In this document: positions 23,871 to 34,439 of the stretch, piece by piece
Numbering within the stretch: the first letter of the stretch is position 1
Layout of the letters: every line of letters starts with the position of its first letter
Assembly (NCBI GenBank): GCA_012934845.2
Contig: WNNJ02003282.1
Coordinates: 1-64,000, forward strand
Direction of reading: 5' to 3'
Length of the DNA stretch: 64,000 bases
From: Pomphorhynchus laevis
Taxonomy: Eukaryota > Acanthocephala > Palaeacanthocephala > Echinorhynchida > Pomphorhynchidae
The notes under the pieces: model-generated
What the model saw: the letters and a program-made list of their open reading frames with translations, nothing else
Databases searched by the model: none
Told to the model about the DNA's origin: nothing
Made by a program: the position numbers and the translations under genes

Positions 23871-24619
23871 ATCTAATTATTATAAAATTCATATTTTTAT
23901 TTGAATGCTCTCTTATTACTCCCTCTACCCCCAGCAATACACGACGCTGCATGCTTTCTAAATTATGAAACCTGTTAACGCGCATTCAGAATTATTATTT
24001 GCACCGTTTTTTAAATTAACAAACTATTTTTAAGATTGCAAACTCATTTCAACATTTCTAAATTGCATGAGGTTAAAAACTAATATTTATCTTTTTGTTT
24101 CATGTTCTCACGCTATTTAATTGAAAGTATATATGAAACGTTTAACGATTTATAAATTTTATCAATATTTGCTTGAAATCAAACAGGCAGATTCAAAGTT
24201 ATTTCTTGATCATAATTTTAACTTTTAACTTAAACAGTCTTTTTCAAATTAAAATGATATCAAATGAAATTATGTCAAACGCTTTATTTTCACAAATTGT
24301 TAAACAATAGCTTTCTAGTTAAAACTAATATAATAAATAGAATATGTCATTTAATAATGAGCATGAAATAGATGAGAGTAATTTTGATTATTTAAACAAC
24401 TCTATTTAATGTGAATGATCAGTTGTGGCAATTGGTGACATCTTAAGCAAGTTGAGAGAACTCTTAAAAATGACCGCATCAATATTTCACAACGGATTCG
24501 ACAATCGATACTCTCTCTATTACGTTAGTTCGGTTTATTTTTGAATTATTTAATAATAACCAATCAACAATATTTTAAAAGTTAAATTTTTAAAATATTA
24601 AGACTTTACTATTTAGTAT
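23871..24619. other. AT-rich stretch without a gene
   Basis: No gene or element recognised on either strand. Confidence 0.5.
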
Positions 24620-24830
24620 TGCACACGAATAGGAAAGTATAAACCTGCATGCTTTCTACAACCTTAGCCGGGAAGCTTAACCCAGAATGCGTATACCACA
24701 GCTGCCTCGAACCAATGAGGCGTTTCGACCTTAGTCTACTCATCACTACAGTATGATCTCATCAGTGTGGCCCTGGAGCTACACAACTTAGGCAGTACTT
24801 GATCCTTAGTAAAAAAAATAAAAAAAATCG
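24620..24830 (-). mobile_element. SINE-like element with hammerhead and pol III-like boxes
   Basis: A more GC-rich island in AT-rich flanks. On the minus strand it has an A-box-like TAGCTCCAGGG (24,781-24,771) and a B-box GGTTCGAGGC (24,713-24,704, fitting GWTCRANNC), with a hammerhead ribozyme fold spanning the interval. The plus-strand A-rich run at 24,810-24,828 becomes a T-run upstream on the minus strand. Ends are uncertain and no second copy is seen here. The layout recalls the pol III-driven, hammerhead-bearing SINE-like satellites of schistosomes (the Sm-alpha type), but the sequence itself was not matched to any of them. Confidence 0.55.
24696..24770 (-). ncRNA. Hammerhead ribozyme, type I layout (degenerate cleavage site)
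   Basis: Read 5'-3' on the minus strand: stem I strand CCACA (24,770-24,766), core CTGATGA (24,765-24,759), stem II GATC/GGTC (24,758-24,755 with 24,730-24,727, 24-nt loop), core GAAA (24,726-24,723), stem III GCCTC/GAGGC (24,721-24,717 with 24,708-24,704, 8-nt loop), then AGC (24,703-24,701) and stem I strand TGTGG (24,700-24,696), which pairs perfectly with CCACA. All three stems and both invariant cores are in canonical register. The exception is the two bases that should pair with C15.2 and A15.1: they read A and G where a canonical site has G and U, so NUH is AGC. This copy is therefore probably inactive or very weak. The element around it carries pol III-like boxes. Confidence 0.7.
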
Positions 24831-25480
24831 CAAAGCACACGCTTTGTTAAGCGTGTACACACGCTTAATTAGCACACTCGTAATTAAGCGTCACCAATTC
24901 CTGCTATAAATGTTTTTCATTAAAAATGACAAACATTTTTTTAATTAAAAAATGTCATTAAAAATATTATTTTGTCAAATTTTATTAATTTTTAAAATTT
25001 AATAAAATTTGTTATAAAAAATTTAATGACACATTTATTAAAATCAAGATTTATATGTAAATTGTAAAATGTTATTACCACTTTGTATAAACTTTTTATA
25101 TTCAGGTTTGTATACTTGAATGCCTTAATTTACTTAATTTTCCCATGTACTGATGCGCTTATATTTCGCTTTGCCGTTATAAATATAGATGCTTTTGAAA
25201 TATATATTAAAATGTTCTATTTTTAAATACTTATAATTTGTTTTAAAATGCCACGAATGCTGTTTCAAAATTCAAAACGAAGAGATATTACACTGAAAAA
25301 AATTATTGAAAATATTCGTTTTATACTGTAAATCCGATTAATTAACTACAAGTACATATTTGGCACTATAAATAAATTTAATAATGGAAATATCTTTATA
25401 TTAAAAAAGAATATAAAAGAACCCAGTATTTTTTAAATTAATTAATAGATAATCATGTATTAGAATAAAGTTTAGCCATC
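24831..25480. other. AT-rich stretch with short hairpin
   Basis: No gene. GCACACGCTTTGTTAAGCGTG and related GCGTGT/ACACGC motifs around 24,835-24,890 form small hairpins; the rest is AT-rich. Confidence 0.5.
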
Positions 25481-27320
25481 ACCAAGAGGAATAGCTATCT
25501 TATCAGATTTCGAACACTGTTCTTCGACCGAACATAGCAGCAGGCCAAATACATGCTTATTATGCAATTTGATTATATAGAGTCATATCTTCTCATAACG
25601 CACAGTATATTATTTATTATCCATCCATAAAAATGTTCCACTTTAAGGATTAAATTTATTTTTAATAATATTGTGATGATTTTTATCTAAAAGTTAGAAA
25701 CGAACTTTACCATTTTTTATAAATTTTAAACGTTATGAACTGATTAATAGTATACCATGTTTAGAATATAGTTTGGTTTTTATCAAGATAAACTGCTATG
25801 TTATCAGGCTTCGGACCCTGTTCTTCGACCAAACATAGCAGCAGGCCAAATACATGCTTATTATGCAATTTGATTATATAGAGTCATATCTTATCATAAC
25901 GCACAGTATATTATTTATTATCCATCCATAAAAATGTTCCACTTTAAGGATTAAATTTATTTTTAATAATATTGTGATGATTTTTATCTAAAAGTTAGAA
26001 ACGAACTTTACCATTTTTTATAAATTTTAAACGTTATGAACTGATTAATAGTATACCATGTTTAGAATATAGTTTGGTTTTTATCAAGAGAAACTGCTAT
26101 GTTATCAGGCTTCAAACCCTGTTCTTCGACCAAACATAGCAGCAGGCCAAATACATGCTTATTATGCAATTTGATTATATAGAGTCATATCTTCTCAAAA
26201 CGCACAGTATATTATTTATTATCCATCCATAAAAATGTTCCATTTTAAGGATTAAATTTATTTTTAATAATATTGTGATGATTTTTATCTAAAAGTTAGA
26301 AACGAACTTTACCATTTTTTATAAATTTTAAACGTAATGAACTGATTAATAGTATACCATGTTTTAGAATATAGTTTGGTTTTTATCAAGAGAAACTGCT
26401 ATGTTATCAGGCTTCGGACCCTGTTCTTCGACCAAACATAGCAGCAGGCCAAATACATGCTTATTATGCAATTTGATTATATAGAGTCATATCTTCTCAA
26501 AACGCACAGTATATTATTTATTATCCATCCATAAAAATGTTCCACTTTAAGGATTAAATTTATTTTTAATAATATTGTGATGATTTTTATCTAAAAGTTA
26601 GAAACGAACTTTTCAATTTTTTATAAATTTTTAAAGTAATGAACTGATTAATAGTATGCCATGTTTTAGAATATAGTTTGGTTTTATCAAGAGAAACTGC
26701 TATGTTATCAGGCTTCAAACCCTGTTCTTCGACCAAACATAGCAGCAGGCCAAATACATGCTTATTATGCAATTTGATTATATAGAGTCATATCTTATCA
26801 TAACGCACAGTATATTATTTATTATCCATCCATAAAAATATTCCACTTTAAGGATTAAATTTATTTTTAATAATATTGTGATGATTTTTATCTAAAAGTT
26901 AGAAACGAACTTTACCAATTTTTATAAATTTTTAAAGTAATGAACTGATTAATAGTATGCCATGTTTTAGAATATAGTTTGGTTTTATCAAGAGAAACTG
27001 CTATGTTATCAGGTTTCGGCTCATGCTATTCGTTGAACATGGAGCGGGCCAAATACATGCTTATTATGCAATTTGATTATATAGAGTCATATCTTTTTAT
27101 AGCGCACAGTATATTATTTATTATCCTAACATAAAAATGTTCCATTTTAAGGATTAAATTTATTTTTAATAATATTGTGATGATTTTTATCTAAAAGTTA
27201 GAAACGAACTTTTCCATTTTTTATAAATTTTTAAAGTAATGAACTGATTAATAGTATGCCATGTTTTAGAATATAGTTTGGTTTTTATCAAGAGAAACTG
27301 CTATGTTATCAGGTTTAGGC
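25480..27320 (-). repeat. Tandem array of ~300-bp units derived from the PLE 3' end
   Basis: Six units with a period of 300-302 bp. The landmark GTTCTTCGACC occurs at about 25,520, 25,820, 26,121, 26,423 and 26,724, and in a diverged form near 27,025. Units 2-5 are almost identical; the first and last are diverged, as expected at array edges. Read on the minus strand each unit contains AAAATAAATTTAATCC, TTTTTATGGATGGATAATAA, ATAATATACTGTGCG and the terminal motif TTTGGCCTGCTGCTATG...CCTGATAACATAGCAG. These are homologous to 19,990-20,158 and 23,380-23,560 of the PLE copies. The array is thus a satellite made of the PLE terminal region without its coding part. Short apparent reading frames inside it are incidental. 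Confidence 0.85.
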
Positions 27321-27785
27321 ACCTATTCCTCAACTCATTTTTTATTTTTAAAAAATTGGTTTTCAATCATTTTTTAATTATGTGTATATTTGACTTTTTT
27401 TTATTTTTAAAACCAAAATTTTATTGGTCAAAATAGTCATCTAAAATATTAGCAGTTTCGGAATTTTTACTAGCTATATGTTGTTGCTAATGTTGATGAC
27501 CTTTGCAGCTTCTTTTTGTATTACTATAGAAGTTCATTTAACAAGATTAAATGATATTTTTTTGATTTCAAAAATCACGTCTTCATATTCTCGTGCTTCC
27601 TTCCGCGCTCGCTTGTTAGCGATTTGTTTTATAATTTGTCAGTGATGGAGCTAATATGACCTAGTGCTGGGAATGATAATGGATATCACGATTCTTGTTT
27701 AATTTTATACATAACTCAGCATATTTCCATATCTTTCGTTGTTAATTGTATTTGTGGTCTTTTAAACAATAGTCTGAATTGTAGT
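27321..27785. other. No gene recognised
   Basis: T-rich sequence after the array; nothing supported on either strand. Confidence 0.45.
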
Positions 27786-27789
27786 ATGG

Positions 27790-28240
27790 AGCAAAGGGAT
27801 TGAAGATTGTAATGTCCATAAAGGACCGCTCCAATGCATCTACATACAGGCCGTTACATGAAATATCTAAACGTGCGCAATTATTTCAAAGGTTAGATTT
27901 GTTTTCAAATATGAGTGCTTTAGGCACTGCTTGTAAGATGGGTTCTGTTGTAACAAGATTACATACTATCTTTAGTTTGCGTGCTACTTGATCTCGTAAA
28001 ATGTTGTGTCGAATTGTAGGGATTCCAACGATTTGACACGATAGAGCATGAAATGTTGTTAGAATGCTCCTGCAGCTACACTGCTCGTGTTATATGGTTG
28101 CCATCAATACCTTGAAGTCAGAGCGTCGATGAATTGCTGACGATATAGATGTTGTCCGTCTCGAAAAATGGCGTTACTTTAAGCCATGCTGATGCACCTT
28201 TGAACGCTGTGATGTGTTTTAAATTTTTGTTTAATAATAA
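27790..28240 (-). mobile_element. RLE LINE fragment (copy D)
   Basis: On the minus strand, from 28,230 down: KGASAWLKVTPFFE, then QCSCRSILTTFHALSCQ (CCHC-type cluster), GIPTIRHNILRDQVARK (28,010-27,960), TTEPILQAVP, ARLDISCNGLY and RSFMDITIF (about 27,860-27,800). It is the same endonuclease as copies A-C, clearly diverged in sequence. Two frame changes are visible. Only the C-terminal third of the element is present. Confidence 0.75.
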
Positions 28241-28454
28241 ATGCCTTTATTGACATTTATTACCAATGCCATTTTTACCAAAAGGCATTTATACCAATGC
28301 CTTTTGGTCAATATAAATGCCTTTATTTTTTAACGAGCAATAAAATATAAAATTTAGTCATTCCATATTCGAACAATTGATCAGTAAAAATAAAAAAAGG
28401 ATACTAAAATATAAAACTAAGTCATCACATTAAATTCGTACAATTAACAGATCG

Positions 28455-28516
28455 TTGTAAGTAGTTTTAATCACGAATTTTTTAGTTAAAAAATTCTTTG
28501 TTAAAACTACTTACAA
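28455..28516. repeat. Nested palindrome
   Basis: Outer arms TTGTAAGTAGTTTTAA (28,455-28,470) and TTAAAACTACTTACAA (28,501-28,516) are perfect inverts. Inside, GAATTTTTTA/TAAAAAATTC (28,475-28,496) forms a second perfect stem around GT. It ends 4 bases before the hammerhead-like motif. Confidence 0.85.
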
Positions 28517-28519
28517 TGA

Positions 28520-28556
28520 GCCACTGACGAAGCCGTAACGCGGCGAAAGCTTTGGC
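28520..28556 (+). ncRNA. Hammerhead-like core motif
   Basis: GCCA (28,520-28,523), CTGACGA (28,524-28,530), A, GCCG/CGGC hairpin (28,532-28,535 with 28,541-28,544), GAAA (28,545-28,548), GCTT, and TGGC (28,553-28,556), which pairs with GCCA. It fits the CUGANGA - stem II - GAAA plan with a 4-bp stem I. However, it has an extra A before stem II and essentially no stem III, so it is a degenerate relic or a look-alike hairpin. Motifs of this kind are known from ends of Penelope-like elements. Confidence 0.35.
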
Positions 28557-28564
28557 AATATATA

Positions 28565-28800
28565 ATAATTAACAGATCATTCCCCTATTTACTTTCATTC
28601 AATATTCTGATGCAGGATGGAACAAAGCTATTGTAATAAATTTCGGTGCTAATATGTGGCCTATTATACGACTCCGAATGTCTTGTATTATGAGAATACT
28701 GATTTGCTGGAGACATTATATATTGAAGATTTCCTGGACATCTAGACAGGTTAAGAACATTTAGTGAAAAAAATTCTTTCAAACACATCTTCTAATGGAG
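28565..28800 (-). mobile_element. LINE C-terminal fragment
   Basis: A 67-residue minus-strand frame (28,788-28,585) containing NTRHSESYNRPHISTEIYYN and SFVPSCIRILNE. The R-H-S...P..T..Y..SFxPSxIRxWN pattern is the usual end of many LINE reverse transcriptase proteins. No RT motifs nearby. Confidence 0.55.
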
Positions 28801-28813
28801 GAAACTTAAAGTA

Positions 28814-29210
28814 GATTACAGTGGTTTAATGATCTGTTCTTGGTTTACTTTATTTACAGAGCTAATATGTTAGCGTAAATGTAAAGCGATTTATAGTTTT
28901 TAAATCCTTCCCATTAAAGGATTTACATAATTACCCGTAGTCGTTACATATATCATAGATTAGTTTGGAATCTGATTTAAACTGATTATGCTATTACAAT
29001 CAGTTTGTTACTGATCCAGGGACAGTAACAAACTGTCCCTGGATTACAGTGGTTTAATGATCTGTTCTTGGTTAACCATAATTACAACCGCTATAAAATT
29101 ACAGAGCTAATATGTTAGCGTAAATGTAAAGCGATTTATAGTTTTTAAATCCTTCACATTGAAGGATTTACATAATTAACCGTAGTCTTACCCGTAGGGA
29201 AATTAACATC
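28814..29210. repeat. Direct duplication around twin hairpins
   Basis: A segment of about 130 bp starting ATTACAGTGGTTTAATGATC occurs at 28,818 and again at 29,044 with a small insertion (TAACCATAATTACAACCGCT) in the second. Between them, CAGTTTGTTACTG/CAGTAACAAACTG (29,001-29,013 and 29,023-29,035) and CCAGGGACAG/CTGTCCCTGG (29,016-29,025 and 29,033-29,042) are two perfect stems that overlap and cannot form together. Confidence 0.8.
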
Positions 29211-29554
29211 GCATATAGTAACTTTCTATTTTACTGTAATTTTTATTTTATAGTAATAAAAAAAATTGCAGAATAATAATGTCGCACCATTTCATACATT
29301 GCTTTTATATTTCTGATATAGGTCACTTTATCAGGACAATAGTTAACAGCAAATAATCATATTTAGTCGTAACAAATTAGAAAACTTAACTAAACCTACA
29401 TATTTCGTATTAAGAAATAAATTAATAATGAACGTATAAAAAATAATTTCAAAATTTAAGAATAGATTGGACGTTGACACGGTAGTAAAGATCATCAAGG
29501 CACTATATATTTATTTGACTTTCAAACTATTTAATTTATATTTGTGATGCAACT

Positions 29555-30290
29555 GTAATAGCCGTTTTTGGTCCTCCTGATGTGGAGGACTTCAAGTATC
29601 TTGGGGTATTGTTCTATAGGGACGGCAGGAACATAGAGAGATTGAGAAGCGGACATGTTTAGCTAACACAACAACGTGTTTTTTACATGTATGTCGTGGT
29701 AAAGCGGGAGTTGAGTGTTCGTGCGAAGCGTATAGTTTACCACGCAATCTTCGTTCATATCTTAACTTATGGTCATGAGCTTTGGGTTATGACCGAAATG
29801 ATAATATCTCGGATACAGGCGACCGAAATGATGATTCTTCGCGGTGTGACCGGTCTTAGTCTTAGAGATAAGGTTAGGAATTCGGTCATCCGGAATGGAC
29901 TCGGAGTAAAGTTGCTGCTTCTCCACTTCGAAGAAAGTCAGCTCAGGTGGCTAGGACACGTTCTGAGGATGTTTAGGGATCGCCTTTCTCAGGGGGGTTT
30001 TCCAGGCCGGACTCTCTGGAAAGAGATCTCGAGGTAGACCTCGATATGGGTGGAGAGATCACATCTCGAAACTTGCCGAAGACTGCATTGGGGTATCAGA
30101 AAGAGAACTCTGGTCTGTCGCCCCGGATCGCGATGTCTGTAGTAGTTTGGTTCGTGAACTGCCTCTACAACTCGACACCCGGATCAGTGGTTGACAGTAA
30201 AAATCTGGTATAATTCTTTTGTTTTTGCTTGTCACGAAACTAAGAGCCTTTGGCTCACTTTGTTGTCAATTTATAATAATGTAGTGATTT
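29555..30290 (+). mobile_element. RTE-like LINE 3' fragment
   Basis: 5'-truncated. EDFKYLGVLFYRDGRNIE (about 29,590) is followed, after one frame change, by a 116-residue frame (29,687-30,037) with VKRELSVRAKRIVYHAIFV, HELWVMTEM, RGVTGLSLRDKVRN and QLRWLGHVLRM, the connection/thumb and C-terminal signature of RTE-type LINEs. The C-terminus continues as HISKLAEDCIGV and ERELWSVAP to a stop near 30,195. The 3' tail has GAGCC-TTT-GGCTC (30,244-30,256) then TTGTTGTCAATTTATAATAA. Confidence 0.75.
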
Positions 30291-30439
30291 ATTAAAGTTA
30301 CTCCGCCTTTAGGCTTGGGCATATAAACAGATTATAAAAGAATAGCAAGTCAGTACAGTAAGAATCATACGTAAGCTAAATAAAACGCATTATTTTTCTT
30401 TCTTCTTGATCTGGATAAATTTTATTGATTGACTCCAAT

Positions 30440-30735
30440 GATTTGCCGTGACAAATTAAATCAGCTAACTGAGTCTACGTATTTAATATAATTATAAAAT
30501 AAACAAAATATAATAATGCTAAATCAAAATTTAATAATTAAATAATAAAATTAATAATTGTTTTTAGATTTTCTATAATTTGAATCAAGTCAAATAAAAT
30601 GAAATTTAAAATAAACGTCATTTTTATGAATTGACTAATAAATAACAGACGTTGTATCAGAATAGGAATTAGAGGTCATCAGGAGGAACTGCTATGCTAT
30701 CAGGTTTCGGCCCCTAACTCCTCTACCATGTAAGA
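30440..30735 (-). mobile_element. PLE terminus plus leader-type repeat
   Basis: On the minus strand: GGAGTTAGGGGCCGAAACCT, then GATAGCATAGCAG, TCCTCCTGATGACCTCTAAT and the AT-rich block ending ACTCAGTTAGCTGATTT (30,470). It is the best preserved junction between the PLE 3' motif and the following leader. No coding part attached. Confidence 0.65.
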
Positions 30736-30979
30736 GTGTAAGGTACGCATCGTCAGCCAAAATAAGCCTACCCCACAACAGCGTATCCATTTTTTCATAG
30801 ATAAGCATGGCAAATGAGCACAGGAAAATACATGTAAGAGTGATGAACATGCTGTTTTGCAAAAACAACATACACAAGTTGCTAATCGTTCATGTATGAT
30901 TTTTCAAAGGTAAGCTCATTCTGATCCTTCAAAGTAAGCGCACTTTAATTTTCAAAATAAGAGTGCGCTTACTTTCGAG

Positions 30980-31660
30980 AGGGCTACGCCAGGCTGTTTG
31001 AAGAAAAACAGGAGTCTGATAGATATCCTAATCAAGTCTATGATCTTTGCCGTTGATAAAATTTAGATTTTTAAGAAAACCATCAGTCAAATGATTAATC
31101 CCTTTCTGCGATGAAACTGATACGGGGGCAGCCTTGCTAGAACTTGAACAGCCGTGGATGAAGTTTTTGGAGATACGCTACCAACCTTTTTAGATTCTCC
31201 CAAATATCGAATGATATCGTCAATCAATGCTATAAAATTTTCTGAAGTCAAGTTCCCAAATACAATCTAGTCCGTATTGAATTATTGGAAGCAGCATTAT
31301 AAAAAAAATTGTGAACCAACCTCAAAATATTTACTAAGTTCGGACATTCCAGAAGTTGCATTCACAATTTTATCACATTTAAGTTCTAAATGTTGAGAGA
31401 AAGACGATCTAAACGTGAGTAACATTTCGACGTACAGATACTTTGATTCAAAATAAAGGGGAACGTCTTGATGTCATAAAATGTCCGATCGACTTAGTCG
31501 ATCATATCTACGAAACTTTTGATACCAATTCTAAGGGAGGGTTTTGCAAGATTACTGAAATAATTGAACGTATTTGATTACTGTCATCATCAACTCTTTG
31601 TTGATTGTTTAAAGCAGATGACGTTTGCTTATAGTCATTACTGCCTTTTTCCGATTTCGT
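30980..31660 (-). other. Degenerate coding-like region, unidentified
   Basis: Minus-strand frames, all interrupted, contain CDKIVNATSGMSELSKYFEV (about 31,370-31,310) and IALIDDIIRYLGESKKVGSV (about 31,240-31,170). Charged, helix-prone stretches would suit a LINE ORF1, but I recognise no motif. It may be a pseudogene of host or element origin. Confidence 0.25.
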
Positions 31661-34139
31661 ATTTCTGATTACGTAAGGTATTAAAAAGATACGTACGTGC
31701 TTATTCGGCTTTTAACCTTCGATAATCATGTTTCGATGTATTTGTTTTTTAATTTTAATAATAATTTTTTAATAATTTTTTAAAGATAATATTTTTTCGG
31801 AAAACAATCAATAATAATCAATCAATCAATAATTAATCAATAAAAACATTGTTTTTTTTCCTAATTTGCCTAATTTAAATAATATGAAAAAAATGGTTGT
31901 GTCCATAATTGAAAAATTTGAAGAAAAAGTTTTAAAACCAAAATATAATTTTTATCATACATTTTTTGTTAACTTTTAATTGATATAATTTTTATATGTA
32001 ATAAACAATTGTCTATTGATTAGGTATTTACGTATCAGGTCGCGATATGCACTAAACATTTATATTTTTATTTTCTAACAAAATAAAAATTAAATATCTC
32101 GTAATATGATTATCACCGGTCAAAAGCCGACTAAGCACGTATGTATCTTACTGATACCTTCAGTTATGCAAAATACGAGAACCGAAAAAAGGCGTTATTT
32201 AACTAAACATTACCCGAATTTTGAATAATATAAACAGGGAAGTCGAGCAGATGTACGAATTAATGTAACTAGATTGGAAAGCATATTATTTTTATTCAAA
32301 AGTAATTATAGTCTAATTGCTCCTATTATTTTTTACATTGTGGCACACTATTGAGCTCTTTTAATTTTTGCGGCACACTCATTTCCAAAAATTAATATTT
32401 TTTCAGTCTATTTTATAGACTGACAGATATTGAAGACAATTATCGACTTCGATGATTCAAATAATATGTAAACATCAGTGTCCATAATTGGAAAATTTTA
32501 CATTGGCGTCCACTAAAACATTTTAAGGAGGAAAAGTCAAAAATAAAGGATGGATGAACCTTTATTTGAGCGAATATACTGGGAGGCAAAATTTGCGCGT
32601 AAATAGCTTACCTCTCTTTGAAAAATTTTTAGACGACTTTAAGACTTATTTTAAGTTAACATTTCATCAAAATGATTTATTTTTTTCATTACTATAATGA
32701 AAACCTAAATTGAACATATCTTCTCAAATAAAACATTACATTTCTCTTCGGAGAGTTTATTCGAGCTAAAATTTTTATAGTTGGTATATTCGACTCCGGT
32801 GATTCCAGTAATATGAAAAAAAAATCGATGTGTCCATAATTAAAAAAATTGAGAAAAATGTTTTTATCTCAAAAAATATTTTTTATCGTAAGATTTTTTA
32901 CTAAATTATTCTTGATTTACTTTTTATATAAAAAGTAAATTATTAATGTAACTAGATTGGAAAGCATATTATTTTTATTCAAAAGTAATTAGTCTAATTA
33001 CTCCTATTATTTTTTACATTGTGGCACACTATTGAGCTCTTTTAATTTTTGCGGCACACTCATTTCCAAAAATTAATATTTTTTCAGTCTATTTAATAGA
33101 CTGACAGATATTGAATGCAGAGTATTATCTCCACTGAGAGTAGTCAAATATTGTTGTGTGTGACCTCTATTTTCATGAATATTTATTACTTACTGCTCAG
33201 CAACTTCTTTGATGCACGATTTTGAATTTCACAACCTACATCATTCATAGCCGTTTGATCATCATTATGATAATATTTGGTATATCCTCATGCAGTCCAT
33301 CTCTAATAGTAAAAGAGGAATGTGATAAATTAATAATTAATTTTAAATATCAGATTATATAATATGCATTTTTGCAAGACATTTAATCGATCTAGCTGCT
33401 AATTCGATTGACATTTATCATTCATGTAGCATTTAATTTACTGGAATTGCGTTTTTATGTATGCTGTAAAATTAAAATGAATGATTTAACTTTTTTATGG
33501 TTCCGTGAATTTGTAAACAATACACGGATAGTATAACTGAGTTGACCGAAATACCATAAATTATTCTTTTCTATTTGTAACTTGGATTTTTGGACCCCGC
33601 ACTGTTGGATCATTCTATATAGGCCGTTATGCTTGCAATTGTCCGCTCCTATTGTAAGTTAACTTCACGTGTACATTTCGGACATTAATTGTTCGCAATC
33701 GACTAATTAATTGACCGTTTTGTATCACATTGCTACTGATCCACCTGCGACATATGCAGACAAGTTATACATGAATGTGTACATATACGTATAACCAATT
33801 TATAAAGATATCATTACCGATGTTTGCATATAACGATGTTCAGTTGTCTTCTAATACTTGATACCCACAACATATGCTAGATCGCCTTTAAGCGAACGTC
33901 AAACGACTGGATTTTTGATCAGCGCTTAAGAATTCCGTGATTTAGATCTCGAAGAAAAAGTCAAAAAGGTACGCTACCGTCACCTACATAAGTTTATGTA
34001 ATGATCACTAAAATAAAATATCGGAAGCTGTTAAAATTAGATTTCTTGTTTTAAAATTGAAATCGCCGTGATTAGTTTTAATTATAAAATTCGCAACTCG
34101 GCTATTCGATATGAGCTCTGTGTAATTTGTTGATCTTAC
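31661..34139. repeat. AT-rich region with duplicated ~180-bp segment
   Basis: About 180 bp starting AATGTAACTAGATTGGAAAG at about 32,264-32,455 recurs at 32,945-33,118, nearly identical (one short indel). Shared words include GTGGCACACTATTGAGCTCT and TAGACTGACAGATATTGAA. A related phrase, GTGTCCATAATTGAAAAATT, appears three times (31,898; 32,478; 32,832). No coding frames; probably a non-autonomous repeat with internal duplication. Nothing seen in 33,120-34,139. Confidence 0.65.
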
Positions 34140-34286
34140 ATGATGAAATCGGCCGTTTTGGTGACTGGGGCATTAACTGATGATGACCGCAGTCTTTTTA
34201 GTGATTTTGAATTGTGGAAAGACAATGAAGACAACATCAGAGTGGATAAATTAAATTTCGTTTTGCTCGATTCGAGTTATCTCAAG
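34140..34286 (+). CDS. Possible first coding exon of an unknown gene
   Basis: ATG at 34,140 opens 49 codons that end exactly at a strong donor, CAAG|GTGAGC (34,286/34,287). The peptide (starting MMKSAVLVTGALTDDDRSLF, then SDFELWKDNEDNIRV) has normal composition and no low complexity. I do not recognise it and saw no acceptor exon downstream; the minisatellite begins 150 bp later. Could be coincidence. Confidence 0.25.
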
Positions 34287-34439
34287 GTGAGCTGTGCTTT
34301 GTTACATCGCGACGATACATCTATAATGTTATTTAACATGTTCACTTTTAATGAGTATCTCTTTGGTCAGATGGAGATTGCAGTAATCTTCAGCAAAACA
34401 TTAGAGCTGGGTTGAACATAATGCATAAAAGGTATATGT

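Noticed and set aside
26587-26772. Short antisense frame within the PLE-derived satellite
   Set aside because: It recurs only because the unit recurs and is not kept open in the other units.
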